From positions 186,001 to 250,000 of the forward strand of contig NZ_QWVT01000008.1 in assembly GCF_003570705.1 (NCBI RefSeq): a stretch of 64,000 bases of DNA, given 5' to 3'. The notes under the pieces were generated by a model, which ran no database searches, was not told the origin of the DNA, and saw nothing but the letters and a program-made list of their open reading frames with translations. Positions 25,743 through 34,844 of this stretch are shown here, piece after piece. Numbering within the stretch: position 1 is the stretch's first letter; each line of letters opens with the position of its first letter. The DNA is from Mesobacillus zeae. Lineage in GTDB: Bacteria; Bacillota; Bacilli; Bacillales; Cytobacillaceae. Made by a program: the position numbers and the translations under genes.

Positions 25743-27026
25743 ATGAACAGCAATGATATATTTGTCAGTCTTGACATCGGTACATCCAGTGTAAAAGTAA
25801 TCATTGGGGAAATGGTCAATGACTCCCTAAATATAATTGGTGTTGGCAATGTGAGATCCGAAGGACTAAGGAAGGGATCCATTGTTGATATAGATGAAAC
25901 AGTTCATTCTATCAAACAGGCGATGGAACAGGCTGAGAGAATGATAGGGATGCAGATCCGCCAGGTGATTGTCGGAATCAGCGGAAACCACGTCTCGCTT
26001 AAGCCTTGCCATGGGGTAGTAGCTGTAGCAAGTGAAAACCGTGAAATTACAAATGAAGATGTGTCAAGGGTAATTGATGCTGCCCAGGTCGTCTCAATCC
26101 CGCCTGAAAGGGAAATCATTGATGTGATTCCAAAGCAGTTTATTGTGGACGGTTTGGATGAAATCAATGACCCGCGCGGAATGATTGGTGTCAGGCTGGA
26201 AATGGAAGGCACAATCATTACAGGTTCAAAGACCATCTTACATAACACGCTCCGCTGTGTGGAGAGAGCTGGACTTGAGATACTGGATATTGTTCTCCAG
26301 CCGCTTGCAGCAGGAGCTTTCGCGCTTTCAAAAGATGAGAAGAGCATGGGTGTTGTCCTCATTGATATGGGGGGAGGATCGACCACTGTCGGGGTATTCG
26401 AGAACGGTCATCTGGCCGATACTTCTGTCATCCCGGTTGGCGGAGAACATATAACAAAGGATCTATCGATTGGGCTACGTATAACAACGGAAGATGCTGA
26501 AAAAGTCAAAATTAAGCATGGACATGCTTTTTATGACCATGCTTCTGAAGAGGAAATTTTCAGCGTGCCGATCATCGGCACTGACCAGCAGCAGCAATTC
26601 AGTCAATTGGAAATTGCAGATATGATTGAGGCCCGTGTTGAAGAAATATTCAATTTTGTCCAGGATGAATTAAAAGCCATGGGTGTTCGCGACATTCCGG
26701 GGGGGTTTGTCCTCACGGGCGGTGTTGCAAACATGCAAGGGGTTCCTGAACTTGCACAGGATGTTTTCCAAAGCAGGGTGCGTGTAGCGGTCCCCGATTA
26801 TATTGGTGTCCGTGAGACGCAGTTTACGACTGCTGTCGGGCTGATAAAGTTTGCTTATAAAAATGCCAAGCTGCAGGGAAAGACAATGGAAACGACGTTT
26901 GGTGAACCGGAATATAAGGAAAAACGCGTTCAAAAACAGCCGCATCCAAAAACAAAGCCGGAAAAACAGCACGAAGATAAAGGACCATCAAGAATGAAGA
27001 AGTTTCTTGGCTACTTTTTTGAATAA
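25743..27026 (+). CDS. ftsA: Cell division protein FtsA
   Basis: A 427-residue actin-like ATPase that tethers FtsZ to the membrane. Phosphate-binding loops are visible as [15 protein letters not shown] at the N-terminus and [15 protein letters not shown] near residue 205, and the adenosine motif is [14 protein letters not shown] near 320. The C-terminus ends in an amphipathic membrane-targeting helix ([12 protein letters not shown]) after a Lys/Gln-rich linker. A strong AAAGGAGGTG site precedes the ATG. The 131-base gap before it is AT-rich and must hold the ftsAZ promoters known in B. subtilis, but I could not assign a convincing -35/-10 pair. Confidence 0.98.
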   Translation: MNSNDIFVSLDIGTSSVKVIIGEMVNDSLNIIGVGNVRSEGLRKGSIVDIDETVHSIKQAMEQAERMIGMQIRQVIVGISGNHVSLKPCHGVVAVASENREITNEDVSRVIDAAQVVSIPPEREIIDVIPKQFIVDGLDEINDPRGMIGVRLEMEGTIITGSKTILHNTLRCVERAGLEILDIVLQPLAAGAFALSKDEKSMGVVLIDMGGGSTTVGVFENGHLADTSVIPVGGEHITKDLSIGLRITTEDAEKVKIKHGHAFYDHASEEEIFSVPIIGTDQQQQFSQLEIADMIEARVEEIFNFVQDELKAMGVRDIPGGFVLTGGVANMQGVPELAQDVFQSRVRVAVPDYIGVRETQFTTAVGLIKFAYKNAKLQGKTMETTFGEPEYKEKRVQKQPHPKTKPEKQHEDKGPSRMKKFLGYFFE

Positions 27027-27067
27027 ACAGTGCGCTCGGGAATTTCGACGGATTAGGAGGACATGTC

Positions 27068-28222
27068 ATGTTGGAGTTTGATACGAATTTAGAATCACTT
27101 GCAACTATAAAAGTAATTGGTGTCGGCGGCGGCGGAAATAATGCAGTTAACCGAATGATCGAACACGGCGTACAGGGAGTCGAGTTCATTGCAGTAAATA
27201 CAGATGCTCAGGCACTAAACTTGTCAAAAGCAGAAGTTAAAATGCAAATCGGTTCAAAGCTGACTCGGGGTCTGGGAGCAGGAGCCAATCCTGAGGTTGG
27301 AAAAAAGGCTGCTGAGGAAAGTAAAGAGCAGCTTGAAGAAGTATTAAAAGGTGCAGATATGGTATTTGTCACTGCCGGGATGGGCGGAGGAACCGGAACA
27401 GGTGCTGCCCCTGTCATTGCACATATTGCACGGGACCTTGGCGCATTGACGGTTGGTGTTGTGACCCGTCCTTTCACATTTGAGGGACGCAAGCGGGCCA
27501 ACCAGGCTGCTGGCGGTATCAGTGCTATGAAAGAAGCGGTCGATACCCTTATCGTGATACCGAATGACCGTTTGCTTGAAATCGTTGATAAGAGTACACC
27601 GATGCTTGAGGCGTTCCGGGAAGCTGATAATGTTCTTCGCCAGGGTGTACAGGGGATCTCAGACCTTATTGCAACTCCGGGCCTGATCAACCTTGACTTT
27701 GCCGATGTTAAGACCATTATGTCAAACAAAGGCTCTGCCTTGATGGGAATTGGCGTTGCAGCAGGGGAAAACAGGGCAGCAGAAGCGGCTAAAAAAGCTG
27801 TTTCCTCTCCATTGCTTGAAACGTCGATTGATGGTGCACAAGGAGTTCTGATGAACATCACAGGGGGCACGAACCTGAGCCTTTATGAAGTACAGGAGGC
27901 TGCAGATATTGTTGCCTCAGCTTCCGACCAGGAAGTGAACATGATTTTCGGTTCCGTTATTAATGAAAGCCTGAAGGATGAGATTATTGTAACGGTCATT
28001 GCGACAGGATTTAATGAAGAAAATCTAGAGCAAAAACCATCGCGCCCGGTTTTTGGAAGCCAGCCAAAACAGGCTCAAGCCCCAGCACAGCCAAAACGCG
28101 AGCAAAAGCGTGAAGAAATGCAGACACATCAGGAACCTCAGCGTAATAATCAGCCTGCGCAGCATGTTGAGGATACGCTTGATATCCCGACTTTCCTTAG
28201 GAACAGGAACCGAAGGAGATAG
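27068..28222 (+). CDS. ftsZ: Cell division protein FtsZ
   Basis: A 384-residue tubulin-like GTPase that forms the Z ring. The signature GGGTGTG occupies residues 106-112, the T7 catalytic loop region includes NLDFADVK near 208, and the C-terminal peptide [16 protein letters not shown] binds FtsA, SepF and other partners. The linker (about 318-368) is rich in Gln, Pro and Lys. TTAGGAGG precedes the ATG. Two tandem terminators follow, ending the ftsA-ftsZ unit. Confidence 0.99.
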   Translation: MLEFDTNLESLATIKVIGVGGGGNNAVNRMIEHGVQGVEFIAVNTDAQALNLSKAEVKMQIGSKLTRGLGAGANPEVGKKAAEESKEQLEEVLKGADMVFVTAGMGGGTGTGAAPVIAHIARDLGALTVGVVTRPFTFEGRKRANQAAGGISAMKEAVDTLIVIPNDRLLEIVDKSTPMLEAFREADNVLRQGVQGISDLIATPGLINLDFADVKTIMSNKGSALMGIGVAAGENRAAEAAKKAVSSPLLETSIDGAQGVLMNITGGTNLSLYEVQEAADIVASASDQEVNMIFGSVINESLKDEIIVTVIATGFNEENLEQKPSRPVFGSQPKQAQAPAQPKREQKREEMQTHQEPQRNNQPAQHVEDTLDIPTFLRNRNRRR

Positions 28223-28232
28223 CATAGTCCAG

Positions 28233-28264
28233 AAAAGCACGGCTTTTTAGCCGTGCTTTTTATT
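28233..28264 (+). terminator. First terminator after ftsZ
   Basis: Stem AAAAGCACGGCT / AGCCGTGCTTTT around TTTT, with a T-rich tail. Confidence 0.93.
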
Positions 28265-28289
28265 TTTTATTGATCCATTATGAACTGAC

Positions 28290-28314
28290 CACAGCCTCTG
28301 GGCTGTGTTTTTTT
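28290..28314 (+). terminator. Second terminator after ftsZ
   Basis: Stem CACAGCC / GGCTGTG with a short loop and seven T. It backs up the previous terminator and insulates spoIIGA from ftsZ transcription. Confidence 0.85.
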
Positions 28315-28405
28315 GTTCCTAAAAATAGGAGCATTTTCTCTCGTATGTTTATCATCAATCACTCTTTTTCAGCTGCAAATGCTTGAGGGATGGATTTAGG
28401 GAAGA

Positions 28406-28506
28406 TGACAAAAGAAAATGTGACAAAATCCGTATGGAAGTATTAAAAATTCCGATCTTTTGTGTCCATAAAGTGACACACTTCCCAGATGGATGTACGA
28501 TATACT
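28406..28506 (+). promoter_or_regulatory. spoIIGA: spoIIG-type promoter with Spo0A box candidates
   Basis: GTGACA (28473-28478) and TATACT (28501-28506) are separated by 22 bases, the unusual spacing of the Spo0A-activated spoIIG promoter of B. subtilis. Upstream are two TGACAAA sequences (28406-28412 and 28421-28427) and nearer ones TGTCCAT (28463-28469) and TGACACA (28474-28480, overlapping the -35), all resembling the 0A box TGTCGAA. The layout of a distal and a proximal site fits the B. subtilis arrangement. Individual boxes are imperfect. Confidence 0.68.
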
Positions 28507-28544
28507 TTTTCGTAACAGAAGGAAGCGGGAAAGGAGGCAGGAAG

Positions 28545-29474
28545 TTGACGGTCTACCTGGATATTATCTGGGCACTTAATCTTATGTTTGACTCTTTGCT
28601 TCTCTACCTGACAGCAATTCTTCTTAAACGTAGTGTCCGCGCTTGGCGGGTTTGCTGCGGCGGCCTGATTGGATCCATCCTGATTCTGCTGCCTCTTACT
28701 CCTCTTCAGGAATTAGCGGGATACCCGTTAGTGAAGCTGGGGTTTTCAATCATAATGGTTTTGGTAGCTTTCGGGTTTAAACGGCTCGGTGACTTCGTTC
28801 GATGTCTGATGGTCTTCTACCTTTCTACTTTTATGATTGGCGGCGCTCTGACAGGGATTCACTATGCTATCCAATTTGACGCTGATTGGGCATCCTCGGC
28901 AGCATTGGCGGAAATAAAAGGATTTGGCGACCCGGTAAGCTGGCTGTTTATACTGCTTGGTTTCCCGTTCGCCTGGCATTTTTCAAAGCGAAATGTCGAA
29001 AATATTGAAATGGCCACCATTCAGTTTGGCCAGCTTGTGACAGTCAAAATAGGAATTCTCGGAAGCTCGATTGTATTGAAGGGGATTGTGGACAGTGGGA
29101 ATCAGGTATATGATCCTCTCTCAAGATTTCCAGTCATGTTCCTCTCCGTAAAGGAAATAATGGACGAACTTCCCGAGGCTGCCAGAACACTTGCTGAAGA
29201 ACCGGATTTGCTTTTGACCGGAGGAGAAATCCCGCCCGAACTTGAAGGAAATGTTAAACTCATCCCTTACAAGGTCATTGGACACGAGCATCAATTGCGA
29301 ATGGCTATTAAACCAGACTTTATTGAAATTAAAAAAGGCCCTGAAACCTATTTTGTGGAAAAGGCGCTGGTATCCTTGACGCTCCAGCAACTTTCTCCCG
29401 ATGATCGCTTTCAGTGCATTATCCACCCGAAAATGCTTACAGGAATACCTGAAGTTAAGGCTAGTACCGGCTGA
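28545..29474 (+). CDS. spoIIGA: Sporulation sigma-E factor-processing peptidase SpoIIGA
   Basis: A 309-residue membrane-bound aspartic protease that cleaves the pro-sequence from pro-sigma-E in the mother cell after a signal from SpoIIR. The N-terminal half has five hydrophobic membrane segments (residues 1-150), and the C-terminal half carries the aspartyl protease motif [13 protein letters not shown] near residue 180 (catalytic Asp in DSGN). The start is TTG 28545, seven bases after AAAGGAGG, which gives the family N-terminus [11 protein letters not shown]; the long in-frame extension to 28383 runs through the promoter and is rejected. sigE follows after 61 bases. Confidence 0.95.
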   Translation: MTVYLDIIWALNLMFDSLLLYLTAILLKRSVRAWRVCCGGLIGSILILLPLTPLQELAGYPLVKLGFSIIMVLVAFGFKRLGDFVRCLMVFYLSTFMIGGALTGIHYAIQFDADWASSAALAEIKGFGDPVSWLFILLGFPFAWHFSKRNVENIEMATIQFGQLVTVKIGILGSSIVLKGIVDSGNQVYDPLSRFPVMFLSVKEIMDELPEAARTLAEEPDLLLTGGEIPPELEGNVKLIPYKVIGHEHQLRMAIKPDFIEIKKGPETYFVEKALVSLTLQQLSPDDRFQCIIHPKMLTGIPEVKASTG

Positions 29475-29535
29475 AGCCCCAGAGTTGCTAATATTACTAT
29501 ACTCAGAAAAACATAATTTAGAAGGAGGACAAAAC

Positions 29536-30255
29536 ATGAAAAATTTGCGGCTTCGTTTATCTTATTACTGGTATAAAGCTTTAATAAAGCTTGGAATGAA
29601 AACCGATGAAGTATTCTATATTGGAGGGAGTGAAGCACTGCCTCCTCCCCTGAACAAGGAAGAAGAAGAAATCCTGCTGCAGAAGCTGCCGCAGGGGGAC
29701 AAAGCTGCCAGAAGCATACTTATTGAGCGAAATCTCAGGCTTGTCGTATATATTGCTAGAAAGTTTGAGAATACAGGGATCAATATTGAGGATTTGATCT
29801 CCATTGGAACAATTGGCTTGATTAAAGCAGTCAATACTTTTAATCCCGAAAAGAAAATCAAGCTTGCTACATATGCATCGCGGTGTATTGAAAATGAAAT
29901 CCTTATGTACTTAAGGCGCAGCAATAAAATTCGCTCAGAAGTTTCTTTTGATGAGCCGCTAAATATTGACTGGGATGGAAACGAACTTCTTCTTTCGGAT
30001 GTACTGGGGACTGATGAAGATATCATTACGAAAGACCTGGAGTCAAATGTTGACAAAAAGCTCCTGCTAAAGGCGCTTGAACAGCTTACCGACCGGGAGA
30101 AACAGATAATGGAACTTCGTTTCGGCCTTGGCAGCGGAGAAGAGAAAACTCAGAAAGATGTAGCCGATATGCTCGGAATTTCGCAATCATACATTTCACG
30201 GCTCGAGAAGAGAATCATAAAAAGGCTTCGAAAAGAATTCAACAAGATGGTCTAA
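29536..30255 (+). CDS. sigE: RNA polymerase sporulation sigma factor sigma-E (pro-form)
   Basis: A 239-residue sigma-70 family protein, the first mother-cell sigma factor. An amphipathic pro-sequence occupies residues 1 to about 27, with processing expected in the [15 protein letters not shown] segment. Region 2 ([26 protein letters not shown] in parts: [30 protein letters not shown]) and region 4 with the helix-turn-helix ([20 protein letters not shown]) are intact. The start [12 protein letters not shown] follows AGAAGGAGG. It is in an operon with its processing protease spoIIGA; sigG downstream has its own promoter. Confidence 0.98.
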   Translation: MKNLRLRLSYYWYKALIKLGMKTDEVFYIGGSEALPPPLNKEEEEILLQKLPQGDKAARSILIERNLRLVVYIARKFENTGINIEDLISIGTIGLIKAVNTFNPEKKIKLATYASRCIENEILMYLRRSNKIRSEVSFDEPLNIDWDGNELLLSDVLGTDEDIITKDLESNVDKKLLLKALEQLTDREKQIMELRFGLGSGEEKTQKDVADMLGISQSYISRLEKRIIKRLRKEFNKMV

Positions 30256-30345
30256 AAGAATAATTTTTAAAATTTTTTAGTGCCTTAGAGCCGCATCAAA
30301 AGTAATATTCTCCCTTTTTGGGGTCTTGTCTGAGGACAGCCATGT

Positions 30346-30373
30346 GCATAATTTTCCTTCCTCCGGAGATACT
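30346..30373 (+). promoter_or_regulatory. sigG: Sigma-F/sigma-G type promoter of sigG
   Basis: GCATA (30346-30350), 14-base spacer, GGAGATACT (30365-30373), matching the forespore consensus GYATA and GGNNANANT. It lies in the 156-base sigE-sigG gap, as expected for a gene transcribed by sigma-F and then by sigma-G itself. Confidence 0.75.
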
Positions 30374-30389
30374 GAACTCTGTACAGCAG

Positions 30390-30402
30390 CTCCTGCAAGG
30401 AG
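30390..30402 (+). promoter_or_regulatory. sigG: Leader hairpin over the sigG ribosome binding site
   Basis: CTCCT (30390-30394) can pair with AGGAG (30398-30402) across the loop GCA, hiding the Shine-Dalgarno core of sigG. A conserved hairpin that occludes this site is known to dampen sigG translation in B. subtilis. Confidence 0.6.
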
Positions 30403-30411
30403 GGAAAATGA

Positions 30412-31191
30412 TTGAGTCGGAATAAAGTAGAAATTTGCGGTGTTGATACTTCAAAACTCCCGGTTTTGAAAAATGAAGAGATGAGAGAACTTTTCAAACA
30501 GATGCAAAACGGTGAACTTACAGCAAGGGAAAAGCTTGTAAATGGGAATCTCCGGCTGGTGCTGAGCGTTATCCAACGCTTTAACAACCGAGGTGAGTTC
30601 GTAGATGACCTGTTCCAGGTTGGCTGTATCGGCCTAATGAAATCTATCGACAATTTTGACCTCGGCCAGAATGTGAGATTCTCGACGTATGCCGTACCGA
30701 TGATCATTGGGGAAATCCGAAGATATTTGAGGGACAACAATCCGATCAGGGTATCCCGTTCCCTCAGGGATATTGCTTATAAAGCATTGCAGGTAAGAGA
30801 AAAACTGATGAGTGAGACATCAAGGGAACCGACTGCAGAAGAAATTGCCCGGGTGCTTGATGTTCCGCATGAAGAAATAGTATTTGCGCTTGATGCGATT
30901 CAGGATCCTGTTTCCCTTTTTGAGCCAATTTACAATGACGGAGGCGATCCGATTTTTGTGATGGATCAATTAAGTGATGAACGAAACAAGGATACCAACT
31001 GGATTGAAGAAATAGCTTTGAAAGAAGGAATGCGCCGCCTGAATGAACGCGAAAAACTTATTTTGCGGAAGCGTTTCTTTCAGGGGAAAACCCAGATGGA
31101 AGTTGCTGATGAGATTGGGATTTCCCAAGCGCAAGTATCAAGGCTCGAAAAAGCCGCTATCAAGCAAATGAACAAAAATATACAAACCTAG
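30412..31191 (+). CDS. sigG: RNA polymerase sporulation sigma factor sigma-G
   Basis: A 259-residue forespore-specific sigma factor directing late forespore genes. The N-terminus SRNKVEICGVDTSKLPVL, region 2 (NGNLRLVLSVIQRF, DDLFQVGCIGLMKSIDNFDL) and region 4 (KTQMEVADEIGISQAQVSRL) agree closely with B. subtilis sigma-G. The start is TTG 30412, eight bases after the AGGAGG core. An ATG four bases upstream (30408) opens only a five-codon out-of-frame ORF overlapping this start and cannot be the gene start. A terminator follows directly. Confidence 0.97.
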   Translation: MSRNKVEICGVDTSKLPVLKNEEMRELFKQMQNGELTAREKLVNGNLRLVLSVIQRFNNRGEFVDDLFQVGCIGLMKSIDNFDLGQNVRFSTYAVPMIIGEIRRYLRDNNPIRVSRSLRDIAYKALQVREKLMSETSREPTAEEIARVLDVPHEEIVFALDAIQDPVSLFEPIYNDGGDPIFVMDQLSDERNKDTNWIEEIALKEGMRRLNEREKLILRKRFFQGKTQMEVADEIGISQAQVSRLEKAAIKQMNKNIQT

Positions 31192-31215
31192 AATAACCAT
31201 TCCCTGAATCGGAAC

Positions 31216-31248
31216 AAAGACTGCCTAAATGAAGGCGGTCTTTTCTTT
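31216..31248 (+). terminator. Terminator after sigG
   Basis: Stem AAGACTGCCT / AGGCGGTCTT (one G-U pair) with a six-base loop and a T-rich tail. Confidence 0.88.
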
Positions 31249-31327
31249 TGCAGTCTGAAAGAAAAAGCTCATGAACAAGGCATCCTTCATCATATATTGT
31301 AATAATAAACAGCGGGAGGAACATTCG

Positions 31328-31600
31328 ATGCTAAAGGTTTCCGAGTTTCAGGTAAAGGACGTTGTCAATGTTTCAGACGGAAAAAAATTAGGGAACATAG
31401 AGGATTTTGAAATTAGTATAAACACTGGAAAGATAGAAGCAGTCATAATTGGAGGGCACGGAAAAGTTCTCGGTTTTTTCGGTCGTGATGATGAGGTGGT
31501 AATTCCATGGAAGAATATCCTGAAGATTGGTGAAGATGTCATCCTTGTCAGGTGCAATACTGAAATCAGTGTCAGCAAGGAATCTGAAGAAGAACAGTAA
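31328..31600 (+). CDS. ylmC: PRC-barrel domain protein, YlmC/YmxH family
   Basis: A 90-residue single PRC-barrel domain: LKVSEFQVKDVVNVSDGKKLGNIEDFEI and VIIPW-type segment (DEVVIPWKNILKIGEDVILV). The YlmC/YmxH family occurs in spore formers and its role is unclear. The start at 31328 follows GGGAGGA; an in-frame upstream ATG at 31271 lacks conserved sequence. It stands between sigG and ylmD with its own upstream region after the sigG terminator. In B. subtilis an ABC transporter-type gene (ylmA) lies before it, and is absent here. Confidence 0.9.
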   Translation: MLKVSEFQVKDVVNVSDGKKLGNIEDFEISINTGKIEAVIIGGHGKVLGFFGRDDEVVIPWKNILKIGEDVILVRCNTEISVSKESEEEQ

Positions 31601-31664
31601 AGGCTTTCCCTGTAAATAAGCAATGCCTTTATGTTAAACTGTAGAAAACGATTAGAGGTAAGCG

Positions 31665-32492
31665 ATGGAACCATTTAAGTTAACCTTTCCTGAAGCATTT
31701 TCCATTGAACCATGGACAGAAAAGTTCCCTCATCTTACAGCAGGCTTCACAACGCGTGATGGTGGGAGCAGCAACGGCATAGTTACCGGGCTGAACTTTG
31801 GCTTTCATGTAGCTGATAACGATGTCAATGTTAAAAAGAACCGGGAAATTCTTTCTGAAGTGCTTGGATTTCCACTTGACAGATGGGTGGGCGCTGAACA
31901 GATACATGATGTTGAAATAAAAAAAGTAACGAGGTCCGACTCCGGTAAAGGAGCTGACAATTATGCTACATCTTTTAAAGGGACTGACGGTTTTTTTACA
32001 GATGAAAGCGGTGTGCTGATGACAATGTGTTTTGCTGATTGTGTCCCGCTGTTTTTTGTCAGCCCTGAAAAAAGATTTATCGGAGTGGCTCATGCTGGAT
32101 GGAAAGGAAGCGTTGGCGATATTGCCGGGGAAATGGTCTCTGCTTTTTCAGGCAAAGGAGCGGATCCAGCAGAGGTTTTAGCAGTTATCGGACCTTCTAT
32201 TTGCGAAAAATGTTATGTTGTAGATGAAAGAGTTATCAAATTAGTAGAAAATATACTAGAAGGTGTCGAAAAAAACACATATAATCAAATTAGTGAAGGT
32301 CAGTTTGCGCTTGATTTAAAGGAACTGAACAGGCGGCTCCTCATAAAGGCCGGACTCAAAGATGAAAATATACTGGTCACAAAATACTGTACGAGCTGCA
32401 GCAACGAGCTTTTTTATTCACACCGGAAGGAAAAATCCGCTGCGGGCAGAATGATGGCATTTATTGGCTGGAAGGAGGATTATCAACCTTAA
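31665..32492 (+). CDS. ylmD: Multicopper polyphenol oxidase/purine nucleoside phosphorylase family protein
   Basis: A 275-residue YlmD/YfiH (PgeF, DUF152) family protein. Metal-binding signatures are visible: CFADCVPLFF near residue 125, AHAGWKGSVGDIAG near 143 and IGPSICEKCYVVDE near 178, followed by YCTSCSNELFYSHR near the C-terminus. Members have been described as laccase-like oxidases, purine nucleoside-processing enzymes and, in enterobacteria, editors of peptidoglycan precursors containing L-Ser; which activity applies here is not known. AGAGGTAAGCG precedes the ATG. It directly abuts ylmE. Confidence 0.93.
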   Translation: MEPFKLTFPEAFSIEPWTEKFPHLTAGFTTRDGGSSNGIVTGLNFGFHVADNDVNVKKNREILSEVLGFPLDRWVGAEQIHDVEIKKVTRSDSGKGADNYATSFKGTDGFFTDESGVLMTMCFADCVPLFFVSPEKRFIGVAHAGWKGSVGDIAGEMVSAFSGKGADPAEVLAVIGPSICEKCYVVDERVIKLVENILEGVEKNTYNQISEGQFALDLKELNRRLLIKAGLKDENILVTKYCTSCSNELFYSHRKEKSAAGRMMAFIGWKEDYQP

Positions 32493-33203
32493 ATGAATGT
32501 AGCTGATAATCTTGATAAAATCCGGGGAGGAATTGACGAAGCTTGCAAAAGGTCAAATCGTAACCCGGAAGATATAAAAATAATCGCTGTAACTAAATAC
32601 GTAAGCACCCAGAGGGCGGGCGATGCGATAGAAGCAGGTATCTGCCACTTGGGTGAAAACCGGGCAGAAGGTTTAACTGAAAAGTGGGAGACTCTAGGGA
32701 GTAAGCCTGTTTGGCATTTTATTGGCTCGCTTCAAAGCCGGAAAGTAAAGAACATTGTTGACAAGGTTTCATATATCCATTCCTTGGACAGGCTGTCGCT
32801 GGCAAAAGAGATCGACAAGCGGGCGGAAAGAGTCATTCCATGTTTCGTCCAGGTAAATGTATCCGGTGAAGAATCCAAGCATGGAATGGACCCTGGAGAA
32901 GTGAAAGGGTTTATCCGACAGCTTGCACAGCTTCCGAATATTAAAGTCGCTGGTTTGATGACAATGGCCCCTAATACGGATGATGAGGAAATACTCCGCT
33001 GCTGCTTCAGAAGTCTGAAGTCATTGCAGCAGGAAATCATCTCTTTAAACCTCGAACATGCTCCATGCACTGAACTTTCCATGGGCATGTCAAACGACTA
33101 TACAATAGCGATTGAAGAAGGTGCCACGATGGTCCGGATCGGCACAGCACTTGTAGGAAATGAAACGGAGGTGCAGGAGAATGAGCCTGAAATCAAAAAT
33201 TAA
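32493..33203 (+). CDS. ylmE: Pyridoxal phosphate homeostasis protein (YggS family)
   Basis: A 236-residue alanine-racemase-fold PLP-binding protein without racemase domains; it buffers PLP levels. The PLP lysine is in IAVTKYVS near residue 37, and other family motifs are [25 protein letters not shown] and [19 protein letters not shown] in two parts ([22 protein letters not shown]). The ATG at 32493 directly follows the ylmD stop; the AAGGAGG site lies 14 bases upstream, a long spacing, so coupling to ylmD may help. sepF starts inside its last 23 bases. Confidence 0.94.
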   Translation: MNVADNLDKIRGGIDEACKRSNRNPEDIKIIAVTKYVSTQRAGDAIEAGICHLGENRAEGLTEKWETLGSKPVWHFIGSLQSRKVKNIVDKVSYIHSLDRLSLAKEIDKRAERVIPCFVQVNVSGEESKHGMDPGEVKGFIRQLAQLPNIKVAGLMTMAPNTDDEEILRCCFRSLKSLQQEIISLNLEHAPCTELSMGMSNDYTIAIEEGATMVRIGTALVGNETEVQENEPEIKN

Positions 33204-33621
33204 GACATTTTTCTTTCTGGAAGATGAATATGACTACAATGAAGAAGAAATGATTGAAGAAGAGGCTGAACCGCTGAAGCCTGCAAGACAGCAGCAGTCT
33301 CAAAAACAAAATGTCGTAAGCCTTCAAAGTGTTCAGAAGGCTTCGAAAGTCATTTTGATGGAACCGCGTGTTTATGCAGAGGCACAGGAGATTGCTGACC
33401 ATTTGAAAAACCGCAGGGCTGTCGTCGTTAACCTGCAAAGGATCGACCATGATCAGGCTAAGAGGATTGTTGATTTCCTCAGCGGTACGGTTTATGCAGT
33501 TAGCGGGGATATCCAGCGAATCGGCATGAATATATTTTTATGCACTCCTGACAATGTGGAGGTTTCAGGCAATATTTCAGAACTGATGCAGGATAGGGAC
33601 ATACAGGAATCGAGGTGGTAA
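33181..33621 (+). CDS. sepF: Cell division protein SepF
   Basis: A 146-residue protein: an N-terminal amphipathic helix ([12 protein letters not shown]) that binds membranes, an acidic and glutamine-rich linker (about 14-60) and the globular domain (about 61-140, [19 protein letters not shown]) that polymerises into rings and bundles FtsZ filaments. It is an alternative FtsZ membrane anchor alongside FtsA. GGAGGTGCAGGAG lies just before the ATG at 33181, inside the end of ylmE. Confidence 0.96.
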   Translation: MSLKSKIKTFFFLEDEYDYNEEEMIEEEAEPLKPARQQQSQKQNVVSLQSVQKASKVILMEPRVYAEAQEIADHLKNRRAVVVNLQRIDHDQAKRIVDFLSGTVYAVSGDIQRIGMNIFLCTPDNVEVSGNISELMQDRDIQESRW

Positions 33622-33627
33622 CGTTAC

Positions 33628-33888
33628 ATGGATTTTGTGCTAAGAATACTTGTGAATTTGATTGAGATTTATCAGTGGACGCTGATCATCTATATTTTAA
33701 TGAGTTGGTTCCCAAATGCGCGTGAAACAGCAATTGGCCAGTTTCTGGCCCGTATATGTGAACCGTATCTTGACCCGTTCCGCAGGATTATACCGCCTCT
33801 GGGGATGATTGACATTTCTCCAATTGTTGCATTCCTGGTACTTAATTTTGCTACAAAAGGACTGTACCAACTGTTCAGCTGGTTTTAA
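33628..33888 (+). CDS. ylmG: YggT family membrane protein YlmG
   Basis: An 86-residue protein with two hydrophobic segments (about 5-25 and 62-84) and the YggT signature between them: [15 protein letters not shown] and [14 protein letters not shown]. Homologues are linked to cell division or chloroplast thylakoid biogenesis, and the gene neighbours sepF in many bacteria; the molecular function is unknown. GAGGTGG precedes the ATG. A weak terminator follows. Confidence 0.94.
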   Translation: MDFVLRILVNLIEIYQWTLIIYILMSWFPNARETAIGQFLARICEPYLDPFRRIIPPLGMIDISPIVAFLVLNFATKGLYQLFSWF

Positions 33889-33927
33889 AAAACCACGAGC
33901 GGGAATAATTTAACGGAATAGCTGCAG

Positions 33928-33957
33928 AAAGGATCCTGTAAAAAGGTCCTTTTTGTT
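33928..33957 (+). terminator. Terminator between ylmG and ylmH
   Basis: Stem AAGGATC / GGTCCTT (one U-G pair) with a nine-base loop and T-rich tail. It may be only partial, since ylmH has no strong promoter visible nearby. Confidence 0.65.
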
Positions 33958-33983
33958 TTATTTGAGCGAAGGAGAATGACAGG

Positions 33984-34757
33984 ATGAATATCTATCAGCA
34001 CTTTCGCCCTGAGGAAAGGGAGTTTATCGACCAGGTTTTCGGCTGGAAGGAATATGTGGAAACTTCGTATTCTGCAAGGCTTAGCGATTTCCTGGATCCG
34101 CGGGAGCAACAGATTGTTAAATCATTTTTTGGTATGCAATCTGAAGTGAAATGCGATTTTTTCGGAGGATTTGAGGGTGCGGAACGGCAGCGTGCATTGA
34201 TCTATCCGGACTATATGGAAGCGACTCAAAATGAATTTCAAATTACACTGTTTGAACTTGAGTATGCCAAGAAGTTTGTGAGAATTGAACATCGTCAAGT
34301 ACTTGGAAGCTTAATGTCACTCGGACTGAAACGTGGCAAATACGGCGACATCCTACTTGCCGAAGAACAGGTGCAGTTTCTAGCTGCAGCTGAGGTTGCG
34401 GAATATGTGAAGCTTCAGCTGGACAGCATTGGGCGTGCAGGGATTTCTTTAAAGGAAATTCCATTACACAGAGCAGTAGGACAGGAAGAGCGCTGGCATG
34501 AGGTTGCAGTAACAATTTCGTCTATGAGGCTGGATGTAATCGTTTCAGCTCTATACAATATTTCCCGCCAAAAATCGCAGCTTTATATACAGCAAGGAAA
34601 AGCTAAGGTAAATTGGGCAGCTGTAGAAAATCCCTCCTTTATGTGTGGTGAAGGGGATGTGCTTTCCATCAGGGGACTAGGACGTGCTAAAATTGTGACG
34701 GTTGAAGGAAAAACAAAAAAAGATAAATGGCGGGTTATTGCCGGAAGGAAAAAATAA
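33984..34757 (+). CDS. ylmH: S4 domain RNA-binding protein YlmH
   Basis: A 257-residue protein with an N-terminal YlmH-type domain (DFLDPREQQIVKSFFG, IYPDYMEATQNEFQITL) and a C-terminal S4 RNA-binding domain (about 182-240, SSMRLDVIVSALYNISRQKSQ). In B. subtilis YlmH binds the 50S subunit with peptidyl-tRNA and takes part in ribosome-associated quality control, a role that may connect it with rqcH at 52604-54319. The ATG follows AAGGAGAATGACAGG. It precedes divIVA as in other Bacilli. Confidence 0.94.
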   Translation: MNIYQHFRPEEREFIDQVFGWKEYVETSYSARLSDFLDPREQQIVKSFFGMQSEVKCDFFGGFEGAERQRALIYPDYMEATQNEFQITLFELEYAKKFVRIEHRQVLGSLMSLGLKRGKYGDILLAEEQVQFLAAAEVAEYVKLQLDSIGRAGISLKEIPLHRAVGQEERWHEVAVTISSMRLDVIVSALYNISRQKSQLYIQQGKAKVNWAAVENPSFMCGEGDVLSIRGLGRAKIVTVEGKTKKDKWRVIAGRKK

Positions 34758-34844
34758 GGATATAGTAGAACGTAGCAGGAATTTCAATGCTGCTGTCGAA
34801 TAAGGACTATACATAAAAGCCGATACTTAATGGGAGGTGGCGTC

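Noticed and set aside
27208-27870. Long minus-strand ORF (220 codons) opposite ftsZ, and similar ones opposite ileS, pyrAB and yloB
   Set aside because: Shadow frames of strongly conserved genes; low-complexity composition and no ribosome sites.
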